Shown here: positions 9,189 to 17,899 of the stretch, piece after piece
How the letters are laid out: every line of letters starts with the position of its first letter
Position numbering within the stretch: position 1 is the first letter of the stretch
Origin: an uncultured Tenacibaculum sp.
GTDB taxonomy: Bacteria > Bacteroidota > Bacteroidia > Flavobacteriales > Flavobacteriaceae
NCBI GenBank assembly: GCA_947504185.1
Contig: CANNGJ010000014.1
Coordinates: 17,331-81,330 of the forward strand
Reading direction: 5' to 3'
Length of the DNA: 64,000 nt
Made by a program: the position numbers and the translations under genes
Notes under the pieces: generated by a model
Database searches by the model: none
What the model was told of the DNA's origin: nothing
What the model saw: the letters and a program-made list of their open reading frames with translations, nothing else

Positions 9189-9712
9189 ATCGAACTTTTT
9201 TTCTCAGCATAAACTGCATAATACCTAGGCGTAAATTTTCTTAACAAAGGTCTAAATCCTATTTTATTAATTGGACTAGTCCATTTATTTGTATCTAAAA
9301 TTTCCCATCCTGATTTTTCTAATAACCAATCATATTGCCAATCTTCAAATTCGTGGTAATGTCTATCCCACATGTCTGTATTACTTCTATACGCATTTGT
9401 AAACCATAATTTTAATGGGACTGTCGTTACTATTTTTGCAGCTTCTATTTCTCTTAAAACATTAAATGGCGCTATTAGATGTTCAAAAATTTCAAAGGCA
9501 GTCACAACATCTACATTATACTTCTTAACTATATCAGGCAATAAATCTAAATCTTCTCCTTCAGTGTTATAAACAGTATATCCATTTGCTTCCATGATTT
9601 CTGAAAAAGGGTTTCTAACTCCTAAATCTAAAATTACAGATGGTGCAGGAATATTTTTCTTTAAAAACTCTAGAGTGTGTCTATATCTTTTTTTAGGAAG
9701 TTTTTTATACAT
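9185..9712 (-). CDS. SAM-dependent methyltransferase (short, class I)
   Basis: A 175-residue Rossmann-fold methyltransferase. Motif I is SVILDLGVRNPFSEIMEANG (about residues 25-45), and VVTAFEIFEHLIAP is the post-I acidic/EHL motif common to small-molecule methyltransferases. It is the first gene of the glycan operon and probably methylates a sugar or lipid-linked intermediate; that is an inference from context. The -7/-33 promoter at 9730-9760 fits the ATG at 9712. Confidence 0.82.
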   Translation of the reverse strand: MYKKLPKKRYRHTLEFLKKNIPAPSVILDLGVRNPFSEIMEANGYTVYNTEGEDLDLLPDIVKKYNVDVVTAFEIFEHLIAPFNVLREIEAAKIVTTVPLKLWFTNAYRSNTDMWDRHYHEFEDWQYDWLLEKSGWEILDTNKWTSPINKIGFRPLLRKFTPRYYAVYAEKKSSM

Positions 9713-9729
9713 TTAGTTGATTTAAACAA

Positions 9730-9760
9730 CAAATGTAGAGTAATTTTAATTTCTTAACAA
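9730..9760 (-). promoter_or_regulatory. Promoter of the glycan operon
   Basis: On the minus strand TACATTTG (9730-9737) matches TAnnTTTG exactly, with a TTG (9758-9760) 20 bases upstream, the expected -33/-7 layout for Bacteroidota. The leader to the methyltransferase ATG is under 20 bases. Confidence 0.65.
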
Positions 9761-9781
9761 TCATTATTAATCACCAAAAAT

Positions 9782-9805
9782 AAAAGAGGAGAAATCTCCT
9801 CTTTT
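9782..9805. terminator. Orphan bidirectional terminator hairpin
   Basis: AAAAGAGGAGA paired with TCTCCTCTTTT, loop AA, with T-rich sequence on both exits. It lies between two divergent genes, with no recognised gene ending at it. The 298-base gap 9713-10010 otherwise holds the two promoters and the leader inverted repeat. Confidence 0.55.
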
Positions 9806-9943
9806 ATTTTCATTAATTTAAATAGCAATTCTCCCTTTTTCTTTTTCTATAACAGCATTTTACAAGTGATACAAACATAATTTTAATTAATAAAACATTA
9901 AAGCAACACCTCTCTCTTTCTATAAAATGCATGATAAAAGTAT

Positions 9944-9951
9944 TATATTTG
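9944..9951 (+). promoter_or_regulatory. -7 box of the TPR/AraC regulator gene
   Basis: TATATTTG matches TAnnTTTG. Transcription would start close to or within the long inverted repeat that begins at 9951. Confidence 0.5.
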
Positions 9952-9994
9952 AAATTAATAAACACTTACTTTTTATAAAGTGTTTATTAATTTC
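9951..9994. repeat. 17-bp perfect inverted repeat in the leader
   Basis: GAAATTAATAAACACTT (9951-9967) and its exact complement (9978-9994) flank a 10-base spacer, ending 16 bases before the ATG at 10011. It sits directly on the expected transcription start, so it is either a dyad operator or a strong RNA hairpin at the 5' end of the mRNA. Confidence 0.6.
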
Positions 9995-10010
9995 AACAAA
10001 TCATTAAATA

Positions 10011-11708
10011 ATGAAAAAGGGATTTTTAGTTTTTTTAATAACCTCAATTACAATTAGTAATGTAACTTCTCAAACTGCTTATTTAGATTCTACCAACCTT
10101 AAAAAAATAGCATTTTACAGAAATACAAATACTGACAGTTTATTTTTTTATTCTAAAAAACTTAAGCAATCCAAAGATATTTGTGTAAAAATTATGGCTT
10201 TAACTGGAAAAGCTTATGGTTTTTATAGACAAAAAAACTATTTAGAGTCTGAAAAAATAGCTATAAGTGTTATCAATCAAGTAGATTCCTTAATCAAATC
10301 TAATAATGATATATGTTTGTTTGATAGAAAAATAACGGCCTTAAATAGGCTTTTTTGGATTAAAAAAAATCAAGAAGACTATGAAGAAGCATATAAAATA
10401 CTTATAAAATGTGAAGACATTGTATCTAGTTACCCTGAAAAAAGCCAAATACACTTTAGATATAAATTAGGCTTAACACTAAATAAAGCTTCCATTCAAA
10501 ATAAGTTAAACAACCCTGAAAAAGCTTTAGAAATACTATATGAAACCATACCAAAATCAAAGAATTCAATTCTAAAAAGCATAAAGAATGACACTTATTA
10601 CAAACAATCGGAAGCTAATACCTTCAACTGCTTTGGGAATTCCTATATGAAAATGTATGACAAATACAAACTAAACTCTTATATTGACTCTGCATCAAAT
10701 TATTATAATAAAGCTTATTTGGTTACTAAACTATTTTCTCCCCCTCATAAAGAATCTAAAATAATTTATAGTTTTAGAAAAACTGAAGTCTTGATTGCTC
10801 AAAAAAAATATTATCAAGCAATTAAAGAAATCAACAATTATTCTAAAATAAATAACGGATATCATTATCATCATAGAGAGTTTTACCAAAAAGCAATCTG
10901 TTTTAATCATCTTAACGAATCAGATTCTGCAATTTATAATGCGAAAAAATTAATTTATGACAAAAAAAAGAAATGTAAGAGAAGTAAATTAATTACAATT
11001 TATGATATCCTAGCAAAACAGTATAATAGAATTAATAAAGTTGATAGTGCATTTAAATACTCACAACTTACTCTGGAGCAGTTTAATATAGCTAGTGATA
11101 ATAAAGAGAAAATATCAAACTTATCTTACACCAATGATTTTGAAAAGTCACAACAATTAAACTTAGAATTAAAAAATAGGGAAAACAAAAAACACAACAA
11201 CTTAATAACCGCTTTCATTGGTTTATTATCTGCACTTATAATTATAGTTTTCTTCATACTTAAAAAAGAAAAAAAGAAAAAAATCAATCTTATTAACACA
11301 ATAAAAAATAATCAAAAAACTCCTATAGAAGTTGAGAAAAAAGAGTACAATATTGATGAAGAATTAGAAGGTAGAATTTTGAATGAATTCAATAAAGTCC
11401 ATACTAATTTAGATTTCTTAAAACCTGATTTTTCAATTTCAACAATAGCTGATCGCTTAAATACAAATTCAACTTATCTCTCTTTTGTATTTAACAAACA
11501 TAATGATGAATCATTTACACAGCACTATACTAGACTTAAAATTGAATATGTAGTAGATCAATTAAAAACTAACAAAACCTATAGAAAGTATTCAATTCAA
11601 GCTTTAGCAGAAGAATTAGGATACACCAATGCTTCTGCATTTACCAGAGCATTTAAAAAACAAATGGGTGTAACTCCTTCTGTATTTTTAAAATCTCTTG
11701 ACGAATAA
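10011..11708 (+). CDS. TPR sensor / AraC-type regulator, membrane-anchored
   Basis: A 565-residue hybrid. A signal peptide (to about residue 20) leads to a helical TPR-like region over about residues 40-370, one membrane segment (LITAFIGLLSALIIIVFFIL, about 395-415), and a C-terminal AraC DNA-binding domain (about 470-565) with EELGYTNASAFTRAFKKQMG. The layout implies TPRs outside the inner membrane and the HTH domain in the cytoplasm. This one-component architecture is common in flavobacteria, but its signals are mostly unknown. It is a single gene with its own promoter and a striking leader inverted repeat. The stop is 2 bases from the end of the convergent YfhO gene. Confidence 0.88.
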   Translation: MKKGFLVFLITSITISNVTSQTAYLDSTNLKKIAFYRNTNTDSLFFYSKKLKQSKDICVKIMALTGKAYGFYRQKNYLESEKIAISVINQVDSLIKSNNDICLFDRKITALNRLFWIKKNQEDYEEAYKILIKCEDIVSSYPEKSQIHFRYKLGLTLNKASIQNKLNNPEKALEILYETIPKSKNSILKSIKNDTYYKQSEANTFNCFGNSYMKMYDKYKLNSYIDSASNYYNKAYLVTKLFSPPHKESKIIYSFRKTEVLIAQKKYYQAIKEINNYSKINNGYHYHHREFYQKAICFNHLNESDSAIYNAKKLIYDKKKKCKRSKLITIYDILAKQYNRINKVDSAFKYSQLTLEQFNIASDNKEKISNLSYTNDFEKSQQLNLELKNRENKKHNNLITAFIGLLSALIIIVFFILKKEKKKKINLINTIKNNQKTPIEVEKKEYNIDEELEGRILNEFNKVHTNLDFLKPDFSISTIADRLNTNSTYLSFVFNKHNDESFTQHYTRLKIEYVVDQLKTNKTYRKYSIQALAEELGYTNASAFTRAFKKQMGVTPSVFLKSLDE

Positions 11709-11710
11709 AC

Positions 11711-14107
11711 TTATTCTTTTCTTTTACTTTTTAAAAACCAACCTAAAGGAATTAGCAACAACAAACCATACGATAATAAAGCTATTATACTACCTGTATT
11801 CACTATTTCTGGTTCGTATTTAAATTCTACAGTATGTTCTCCTTTTGGAATTTCCATACCTCGTAAAACATAATTTACTCTGTAATGCGGAACTTCTTTT
11901 CCATCCAGGTAAGCAGTCCACCCATCTTTGTAATAGATTTCTGAAAATACTGCAAATTGATTTTCATGCGTACTAGTTTTATAAACTAAATCTGTAATAT
12001 CATTTTTAACTAATGATATTATCGCTGTTGAATCTTTTTTATATTCAAATGGAATCCCGTTTTTTAAGTTATCAACGTTTAAAACTGCTTCTTTTTTAGT
12101 ATTCAAACTATCCAAAGCAAATATTTCTTCATTAGCAGAATTAACCGTTTTAATTTCTTCTATAAACCAAGCATTTCCATTAGCTTCAGGGTTTTGTTGA
12201 ACTTTATCTTCACCAACAATAAAGTATTTTGTATTTAACATATTTAATACTTCCATGTTATTTTTAGCTATTTGATAATCAAATAACTCTTGGTAACGTT
12301 TCATTTTAGCAGCATGATATCCTCCTATCGAATTATGGAAATATGATGTTCTTCCATCTTGCATTGGGTTTACACTAAAATTAGCAACTCTATAATAACT
12401 TTTATCCTTTAAAATTTCCTTATCTGCTTTTGTAGGTGAAAAAGGCTTTTGAACTCTTCTAGCTGATGTAAAATCTTCTTTATTCACATAGTTTACATCT
12501 ACTGAAACTAAATCAAAAACTATCAATCCTGCTAAAACTACTAGAACTGGAAGCTGTTTTAACTTCCCTTTTAAATAAAACCATAATAATCCAGCAGTAG
12601 CTAAGATCAATACAAACGAACGAATACTATCGCTAAACAACATCGATTTTCTATCAGAAATTAACGCATCTACTAATTCGGGTAATTGTTGATATTGAGC
12701 ATCTCTTAATCCTTCAAAAGCAAATAAACTTGATCCGAATAAGGCAAACAACAACGTAAATCCACCCAAAACATAAAATGCTTTTTTAAGTGCGTTCTCT
12801 TTTTCTTCTGATGTTGTTTTAGATGAAAAGAAATCTCTTAAAGCAATAATCCCTAATAATGGAACACATAATTCTGCGATTACTTGGATTGATGAAACCG
12901 CCCTAAACTTGTTATACAACGGAACATAATCAATAAAAAAGTTAGTTACTAACGGAAAATTTTTACCCCAACTTAATATGATTGAAAAAATAGTAGCAGA
13001 AACCAACCAATATTTTAATCGCCCTTTTACTAAGAAAACACCTAAGAAAAATAAGAAAAATAAAATAGCGCCTATATAAGCAGGTGCCTCCACAATTGGT
13101 TGCGTTCCCCAATAAGTTAATACTTGTTTAGAATAATCTTTTGCAACACTTTTACCTGCATTCTGTTCTAAAACTTGATAAAAATTAGAATCCTCTCCTA
13201 ACTCCTCCACAGTTCCTCCGCCCATAAAACGAGGAATTATCAAATTAAAAGTTTCAGCGATACCATAACTATACTCTGTAATATAGTCTTTATCTAAACC
13301 TGTAGATTTTTCTTTAGGACTTCCGTCTGGATTAATTGTTAACTCAGACTTACCTCGAGTACTAAAATCACCATACTCTTTCATTGGCAACAATCTCGTA
13401 GAATTTACTCCTAAACCAATCAACATAGCTCCAACTAAAACAGCAGCTTGTTTAAAAAACACTGGTATTTTTTTTGTTTTAACAGCTTCAATAAATTCAA
13501 CAATTGCCAATGTCAATAAGCAAAAACCTAAATAATAAGTCATTTGTGGGTGATTTGTATACACCTCTAAAGCCATCGCTAAAGCAGTTAGTACAAATCC
13601 TAATAAATATCTTTTTTGAAAAACATATAAAACTCCAGCAATTACCAAAGGCATATATCCAATAGCATGTGCTTTTGCGTTATGACCAGCTCCGAATATA
13701 ATTATTAAATAAGTAGAAAAACCAAAGGATAAACTTCCTAAAATGGCCAACTTCCAATCAATTTTTAATGCAGTTAATAAAAAGAAAAAGCTAATAAAAT
13801 ATAAAAACAGATAATCTGCAGGTCTTGGTAAAAAACGAATTGCTTTATCAATATATCGTACAAAATCATTCGGATAATATGCACTTACTTGGTATGCAGG
13901 CATTCCGCTAAAAGCATTTCCTAACCAATAAGGTTCTTCTCCATTTTCAACTCTATAATCCTTAACTTGTTTCGCCATCCCGATAAACTGGGTAATGTCA
14001 CTCTGTTTAATTTGTTTTCCGCTTAAAACAGGATTAAAATATATAACTGATGCTATTACAAAAACAATAATTGCAATAGCATATGGTAGTAACTTTTTAA
14101 AATTCAT
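11711..14107 (-). CDS. YfhO-family integral membrane protein
   Basis: A 798-residue membrane protein of the YfhO family, with about a dozen hydrophobic segments in the first 560 residues, a periplasmic region of about 200 residues (YRVANFSVNPMQDGRTSYFH, YYKDGWTAYLDGKEVPHYRV), and a last membrane segment before a basic tail (FLKSKRKE). Family members resemble GT-C glycosyltransferases, and some take part in glycosylation of lipoteichoic acid in Gram-positives; the role in flavobacteria is not settled. It follows the DUF4834 gene by 2 bases and is probably co-transcribed with it. Confidence 0.9.
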   Translation of the reverse strand: MNFKKLLPYAIAIIVFVIASVIYFNPVLSGKQIKQSDITQFIGMAKQVKDYRVENGEEPYWLGNAFSGMPAYQVSAYYPNDFVRYIDKAIRFLPRPADYLFLYFISFFFLLTALKIDWKLAILGSLSFGFSTYLIIIFGAGHNAKAHAIGYMPLVIAGVLYVFQKRYLLGFVLTALAMALEVYTNHPQMTYYLGFCLLTLAIVEFIEAVKTKKIPVFFKQAAVLVGAMLIGLGVNSTRLLPMKEYGDFSTRGKSELTINPDGSPKEKSTGLDKDYITEYSYGIAETFNLIIPRFMGGGTVEELGEDSNFYQVLEQNAGKSVAKDYSKQVLTYWGTQPIVEAPAYIGAILFFLFFLGVFLVKGRLKYWLVSATIFSIILSWGKNFPLVTNFFIDYVPLYNKFRAVSSIQVIAELCVPLLGIIALRDFFSSKTTSEEKENALKKAFYVLGGFTLLFALFGSSLFAFEGLRDAQYQQLPELVDALISDRKSMLFSDSIRSFVLILATAGLLWFYLKGKLKQLPVLVVLAGLIVFDLVSVDVNYVNKEDFTSARRVQKPFSPTKADKEILKDKSYYRVANFSVNPMQDGRTSYFHNSIGGYHAAKMKRYQELFDYQIAKNNMEVLNMLNTKYFIVGEDKVQQNPEANGNAWFIEEIKTVNSANEEIFALDSLNTKKEAVLNVDNLKNGIPFEYKKDSTAIISLVKNDITDLVYKTSTHENQFAVFSEIYYKDGWTAYLDGKEVPHYRVNYVLRGMEIPKGEHTVEFKYEPEIVNTGSIIALLSYGLLLLIPLGWFLKSKRKE

Positions 14108-14109
14108 AG

Positions 14110-14391
14110 TTAGTCTAGTTCTTCAAAGTCAACATATTCTCCCACCGAATTGTTGCTTTGTTTTCCGTTTTGAGGTTTTTTATCAATAACCGTTTTCCCT
14201 TCTTCTACAGAAGATTCTTGTTGTTGATTTCTATATTGTTGTTCCGCTTTCTTTTGTACTTTATCTACTGCCTTTTTTAATAAGTAAGGAGCAAATAGTT
14301 TTACTACAAACTTAATAACGTAATACGCTAAAATGATAATTAATAAAGTTCTTAAAAAATTCATAGGACCAGCTTCATTTATATGGATCAT
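14110..14391 (-). CDS. DUF4834 small membrane protein
   Basis: A 93-residue protein with one N-terminal membrane segment (LRTLLIIILAYYVIKFVVKL) and a polar, glutamine-rich tail ending VDFEELD, as in the DUF4834 family. I use the ATG at 14391; the longer frame from 14427 would begin upstream of the TATTTTTG box, and a later ATG at 14364 is also possible. It is the first gene of a two-gene unit with YfhO, a pairing I recall from other flavobacteria. Function unknown. Confidence 0.75.
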   Translation of the reverse strand: MIHINEAGPMNFLRTLLIIILAYYVIKFVVKLFAPYLLKKAVDKVQKKAEQQYRNQQQESSVEEGKTVIDKKPQNGKQSNNSVGEYVDFEELD

Positions 14392-14415
14392 CTTTCTCTT
14401 AATAAAAAAATCTAT

Positions 14416-14423
14416 CAAAAATA
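14416..14423 (-). promoter_or_regulatory. Candidate -7 box for DUF4834-YfhO
   Basis: TATTTTTG on the minus strand matches TAnnTTTG, 24 bases upstream of the ATG at 14391. No convincing -33 TTG was seen. Confidence 0.45.
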
Positions 14424-14473
14424 ACAATTTGAAGTAAAACGAAGCGTTAAGACTTTACAAAACTTATATTATA

Positions 14474-14501
14474 TTGTAATTCGTATTTTTACGTATGTTT
14501 G
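14474..14501 (+). promoter_or_regulatory. Promoter of the outer-membrane protein gene
   Basis: TTG (14474-14476), 17-base spacer, TATGTTTG (14494-14501); the ATG is at 14530. This is a full match to the Bacteroidota layout. Confidence 0.6.
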
Positions 14502-14529
14502 TAAAAATTGAATAAATTGAATTTATAAC

Positions 14530-15912
14530 ATGACGAAGAAACTTTTTTTGTTTTTTGCTTTTTGCTCAACTTTAATTGTAAATGCACAGTACACCTCAGT
14601 TATAAATTCAAACCGACCAGGTTTTTCCGAGAGTCCATATAGTGTTGGGTCAGGAGTTTATCAATTTGAAAGCAGTTTGTTTTTTAGAAAAGCAAGTGCT
14701 ACACCAACTTTCAGCAACCCTCAAGCATTAGGACTAAATTTATTATTCAGAACTAGTTTTATCTCAGAAAAATTAGAACTTAATGTTAATACTACTTTAC
14801 AACATGATAAAATTGCTTTTAAGAATATTTTTGAATCATCATATAATACAACTGGATTAAGTCAATTAACTCTTGGAGCTAAATATTTAGTATACACTCC
14901 TAAATATGATAATAAGAAAGATGAAATAAGAAGCTGGAAAGCAAGACATTCTTTTGATTATAAAAGATGGATACCTCATGTTGGTGTTTATGCTGGTGTA
15001 AACTTCGGAAGTATATTAACTGATTATCATGAAAGAGGTGGTGTAAGTCCTAAAGTTGGAGTTTTACTACAAAATGAGTTTTCTGATAAATTACGCATGG
15101 TAACCAATATATACTATGATTATATTGGAACCGATTTCTCAGAATTCTCATATATAGTCACTGGAACTTATAATTTTAACGATTATTGGTCTGGGTTTGC
15201 AGAAATGCAAGGAATCTTTGAAAAGTATGAAACTAAAAGTAATATAGGTGCTGGTGCTGCGTATCTTTTTAGCGAAAACCTTCAATTTAATGCTGCGGTA
15301 AGGGCTACTTTTCAACAAAAAGAAATTGGTCTTTATACAGGGCTTGGAGTTTCTTATAGATTAGACAGGCATCAAGATGATTTTGTTGAAATAGATGAAT
15401 TTGGTAATAAAATTGAACAGCAAGATGAAGTAAAATACAATGAAAACAAAGGTTTCTTTGGTAGATTATTTGGCAAGGTTAAAAATGTATTCAAAAAGAA
15501 AGATAAAAACACTATTACTATAAATGATGGTAAGAAAGAAGAAGAAATCACAATTGAAAAACCAAAAAGAGAACGTCAAAAATCATTAATTGATGTTATA
15601 GAAAAAGAAGATAAAAAGTTAAAGAAAAAAGCTACTAAAGCTGAAAAGAGAGCCGCAAAAAAAGCAGAAAAGAAAACTATAAAAGATGAGAAGAAAAGAG
15701 AAAAAGAACGATTAAAGCTTGAGAAAAAAATTAAAAAAGAAGAAGAGAAAGAAGAAAAACGTAAAGAAAAGGAACGTTTAGAGCTCGAAAAAAACATTAA
15801 AAAAGAGGAAGAAAAGGAAGCGAAGCGTAAAGAAAAAGAACGCTTAAAACTTGAGAAAGAGATTAAAAAACTAGAAGAAGATTTAAAAAAGGAAGAAAAA
15901 GATGGTAAATAA
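14530..15912 (+). CDS. Outer-membrane beta-barrel protein with charged coiled-coil tail
   Basis: A 460-residue protein. The signal peptide ends near residue 19 (VNAQ). Residues about 20-285 alternate aromatic and polar positions as in an outer-membrane barrel, with INSNRPGFSESPYSVGSG at the start resembling the MetA-pathway phenol-degradation transporter family. From about residue 300 the chain becomes almost only Lys and Glu, with three consecutive 22-residue repeats (residues 391-456) that should form a single long helix or coiled coil. If the barrel is in the outer membrane, the tail would lie in the periplasm or outside the cell. The tail is unusual for the family; the substrate is unknown. 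Confidence 0.75.
   Translation: MTKKLFLFFAFCSTLIVNAQYTSVINSNRPGFSESPYSVGSGVYQFESSLFFRKASATPTFSNPQALGLNLLFRTSFISEKLELNVNTTLQHDKIAFKNIFESSYNTTGLSQLTLGAKYLVYTPKYDNKKDEIRSWKARHSFDYKRWIPHVGVYAGVNFGSILTDYHERGGVSPKVGVLLQNEFSDKLRMVTNIYYDYIGTDFSEFSYIVTGTYNFNDYWSGFAEMQGIFEKYETKSNIGAGAAYLFSENLQFNAAVRATFQQKEIGLYTGLGVSYRLDRHQDDFVEIDEFGNKIEQQDEVKYNENKGFFGRLFGKVKNVFKKKDKNTITINDGKKEEEITIEKPKRERQKSLIDVIEKEDKKLKKKATKAEKRAAKKAEKKTIKDEKKREKERLKLEKKIKKEEEKEEKRKEKERLELEKNIKKEEEKEAKRKEKERLKLEKEIKKLEEDLKKEEKDGK
15700..15897 (+). repeat. Three 66-bp in-frame repeats
   Basis: Units at 15700-15765, 15766-15831 and 15832-15897 each encode 22 residues starting EKERL[KE]LEK. The first two are near identical in protein but differ at many third codon positions; the third diverges in its second half. 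Confidence 0.8.
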
Positions 15913-16017
15913 GCTACCTCGACTCAAGTAGATAGAGAAAGAAAAACATTACTTCTACTCTCACATAAACACTGTATAATTAAAGATAATTGGGCTATCG
16001 CCCTGCGTTAAAAATCT

Positions 16018-16025
16018 TACATTTG
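16018..16025 (+). promoter_or_regulatory. -7 box four bases before an ATG
   Basis: TACATTTG matches TAnnTTTG and ends 4 bases before the ATG at 16030, so the mRNA may begin at or next to the start codon. A nearby TTG (15990-15992) is 25 bases upstream, longer than usual. Confidence 0.5.
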
Positions 16026-16029
16026 CTGT

Positions 16030-17148
16030 ATGATTACAATTAAAGAAATAAACAGTAAAAAGGAAATGAAACAATTTGTTGAATTTCCTTTTTCTCTTTA
16101 TAAAAACAATAAATACTGGGTTCCACCAATTATTAAAGACGAAGTTGATAGTTTCGATAAAAATAAAAACCCGGTTTTTGAACACGCAAATGCTCAGTTT
16201 TTTGTTGCATTAAAAAACAACAAAATTGTTGGTAGAATTGTTGCCATTATAAACACCTATGAAGTTGAAAAACAAAACATAAAAAAAATGCGTTTTGGTT
16301 GGTTTGATGTTATTGATGACATTAAAGTAACCAAAGTTTTACTAGATAAAGTTAAAGAAATAGGACGCTCTAATAACCTAGAATATATTGAAGGCCCTGT
16401 AGGTTTTAACAACCTTGATAAAACAGGTGTACTCGTTGATGGATTTGATCATATTGGAACAATGATTACTTGGTACAATCACCCTTATTATTCAAAACAT
16501 TTAGAACAATTAGGCTACACAAAAGAGAAAGAGTATTTAGAAAATAAATTTCTTTTTAAAAACGTTGATGCTAAGAAATATAAAAGAATAAGTAATTTGA
16601 TTCAAAAAAGGTATGAGCTAAAACCATTAGATTTTACTTCAACAAAAAAGATAATGCCTTATGTGGATGAGATGTTTGAACTTTTTAGTAAATCTTACTC
16701 AAAGCTTTCAACTTTCGTACCCATTTCTGATGCACAAATACAACATTTCAAAAAAAAATATATTAGTTTCATCAATCCAGAGTACATTAAATTTGTTGTA
16801 AATAAAGAGAATAAACTAGTTGCATTTGCTATTGTGATGCCTTCGTTTTCTGAAGCATTACAAAAAGCAAATGGAAAACTTTTTCCTTTCGGATTATTCC
16901 ATTTATTAAACGCCCGTAAAAACTCAAAAGATGTTACTTTTTATTTAATTGGAGTAGATCCTGAATATCAAAATAAAGGAGTTACTGCCATTATTTTTGA
17001 TCAATATACAAATACATTCACTCCTAAAGGAATAGAGAACTGTATCCGAACTCCTGAATTAGCAGATAACACAGCTATACATCAAATTTGGAGAGATTTT
17101 AATCCAACAACTCACAAAATAAGAAGAACTTATAAACAAGATTTATAA
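16030..17148 (+). CDS. GNAT-like N-acetyltransferase family protein
   Basis: A 372-residue cytoplasmic protein whose start (MITIKEINSKKEMKQFVEFP, then YWVPP) is typical of a flavobacterial two-lobed GNAT-like family. The N-terminal lobe has AQFFVALKNNKIVGRIVAII, an acetyl-CoA-fold beta strand pattern, and the C-terminal lobe has FYLIGVDPEYQNKGVTAIIF, close to the acetyl-CoA-binding motif A (Q/R-x-x-G-x-G/A). The substrate is unknown. It overlaps rsmE by one base and is likely the first gene of that unit. Confidence 0.82.
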   Translation: MITIKEINSKKEMKQFVEFPFSLYKNNKYWVPPIIKDEVDSFDKNKNPVFEHANAQFFVALKNNKIVGRIVAIINTYEVEKQNIKKMRFGWFDVIDDIKVTKVLLDKVKEIGRSNNLEYIEGPVGFNNLDKTGVLVDGFDHIGTMITWYNHPYYSKHLEQLGYTKEKEYLENKFLFKNVDAKKYKRISNLIQKRYELKPLDFTSTKKIMPYVDEMFELFSKSYSKLSTFVPISDAQIQHFKKKYISFINPEYIKFVVNKENKLVAFAIVMPSFSEALQKANGKLFPFGLFHLLNARKNSKDVTFYLIGVDPEYQNKGVTAIIFDQYTNTFTPKGIENCIRTPELADNTAIHQIWRDFNPTTHKIRRTYKQDL

Positions 17149-17858
17149 TGCAGTTATTTTTTAATCCAAACATTTCAACAGAAACAACTCAGATAACTTT
17201 CGAAAAGGAAGAGAGTCGTCATATTGTTAGAGTTTTAAGAAAAAAAGAAGGTGATGTTTTACATATAACTAACGGAAAAGGATATTTGTTTTTTGCTGAA
17301 ATATCGATACCGAACAATAAAAAATGCGTTGCCAACATTGTTAAATTTGAAGAAAAGAAAAGAAATAGAGAATATTATTTACATGTAGCCATTGCTCCAA
17401 CAAAAAATAACGATCGATTAGAGTGGTTTTTAGAAAAAGCAACTGAAATTGGAATTGATGAAATAACACCTATAATTTGTGATAATTCAGAAAGGAAAGT
17501 TGTAAAAATTGAACGTTTATCTAAAGTTGTTCAATCGGCAATGAAACAATCTTTACAGTTTACCGTTCCAAAATTAAATAATCCAATTAAATTTTCAGAA
17601 TTTATAAATCAAGATTTTAACTCTCAGTTATTTATTGCTCACTGTGAAGATGGTATAGATAAGCAATTTTTAAAAAATAGTATTACTCCTAAATCAGATT
17701 ACACTATACTTATAGGACCTGAAGGTGATTTTTCTATAGCTGAAATTAAAAAATCTTTATCTAAAAACTTTAAACCTATTTCATTAGGTGGCAACAGATT
17801 ACGAACAGAAACTGCTGGACTTAATGTAGTTCAATCTGTATCTTTCGTTCATCAGTAA
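17148..17858 (+). CDS. rsmE: 16S rRNA (uracil-1498-N3)-methyltransferase
   Basis: Methylates U1498 of 16S rRNA using SAM. It is a SPOUT-class enzyme of 236 residues, the usual size. The N-terminal PUA-like part includes SRHIVRVLRKKEGD, and the knotted SPOUT core has AIAPTKNNDRLEWFLEKATE, then LIGPEGDFS and LGGNRLRTETA, which are the SAM-binding knot motifs. The ATG overlaps the stop of the upstream acetyltransferase gene by one base. Confidence 0.95.
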   Translation: MQLFFNPNISTETTQITFEKEESRHIVRVLRKKEGDVLHITNGKGYLFFAEISIPNNKKCVANIVKFEEKKRNREYYLHVAIAPTKNNDRLEWFLEKATEIGIDEITPIICDNSERKVVKIERLSKVVQSAMKQSLQFTVPKLNNPIKFSEFINQDFNSQLFIAHCEDGIDKQFLKNSITPKSDYTILIGPEGDFSIAEIKKSLSKNFKPISLGGNRLRTETAGLNVVQSVSFVHQ

Positions 17859-17899
17859 TTCATTTTTTGTATATTTAAGGTTAAATCAAATTATTTCTG

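Noticed and set aside
15992..16003. GGGC-TATC-GCCC hairpin upstream of the acetyltransferase
   Set aside because: Only 4 bp of stem and no T-run; too weak to call as a terminator or operator.
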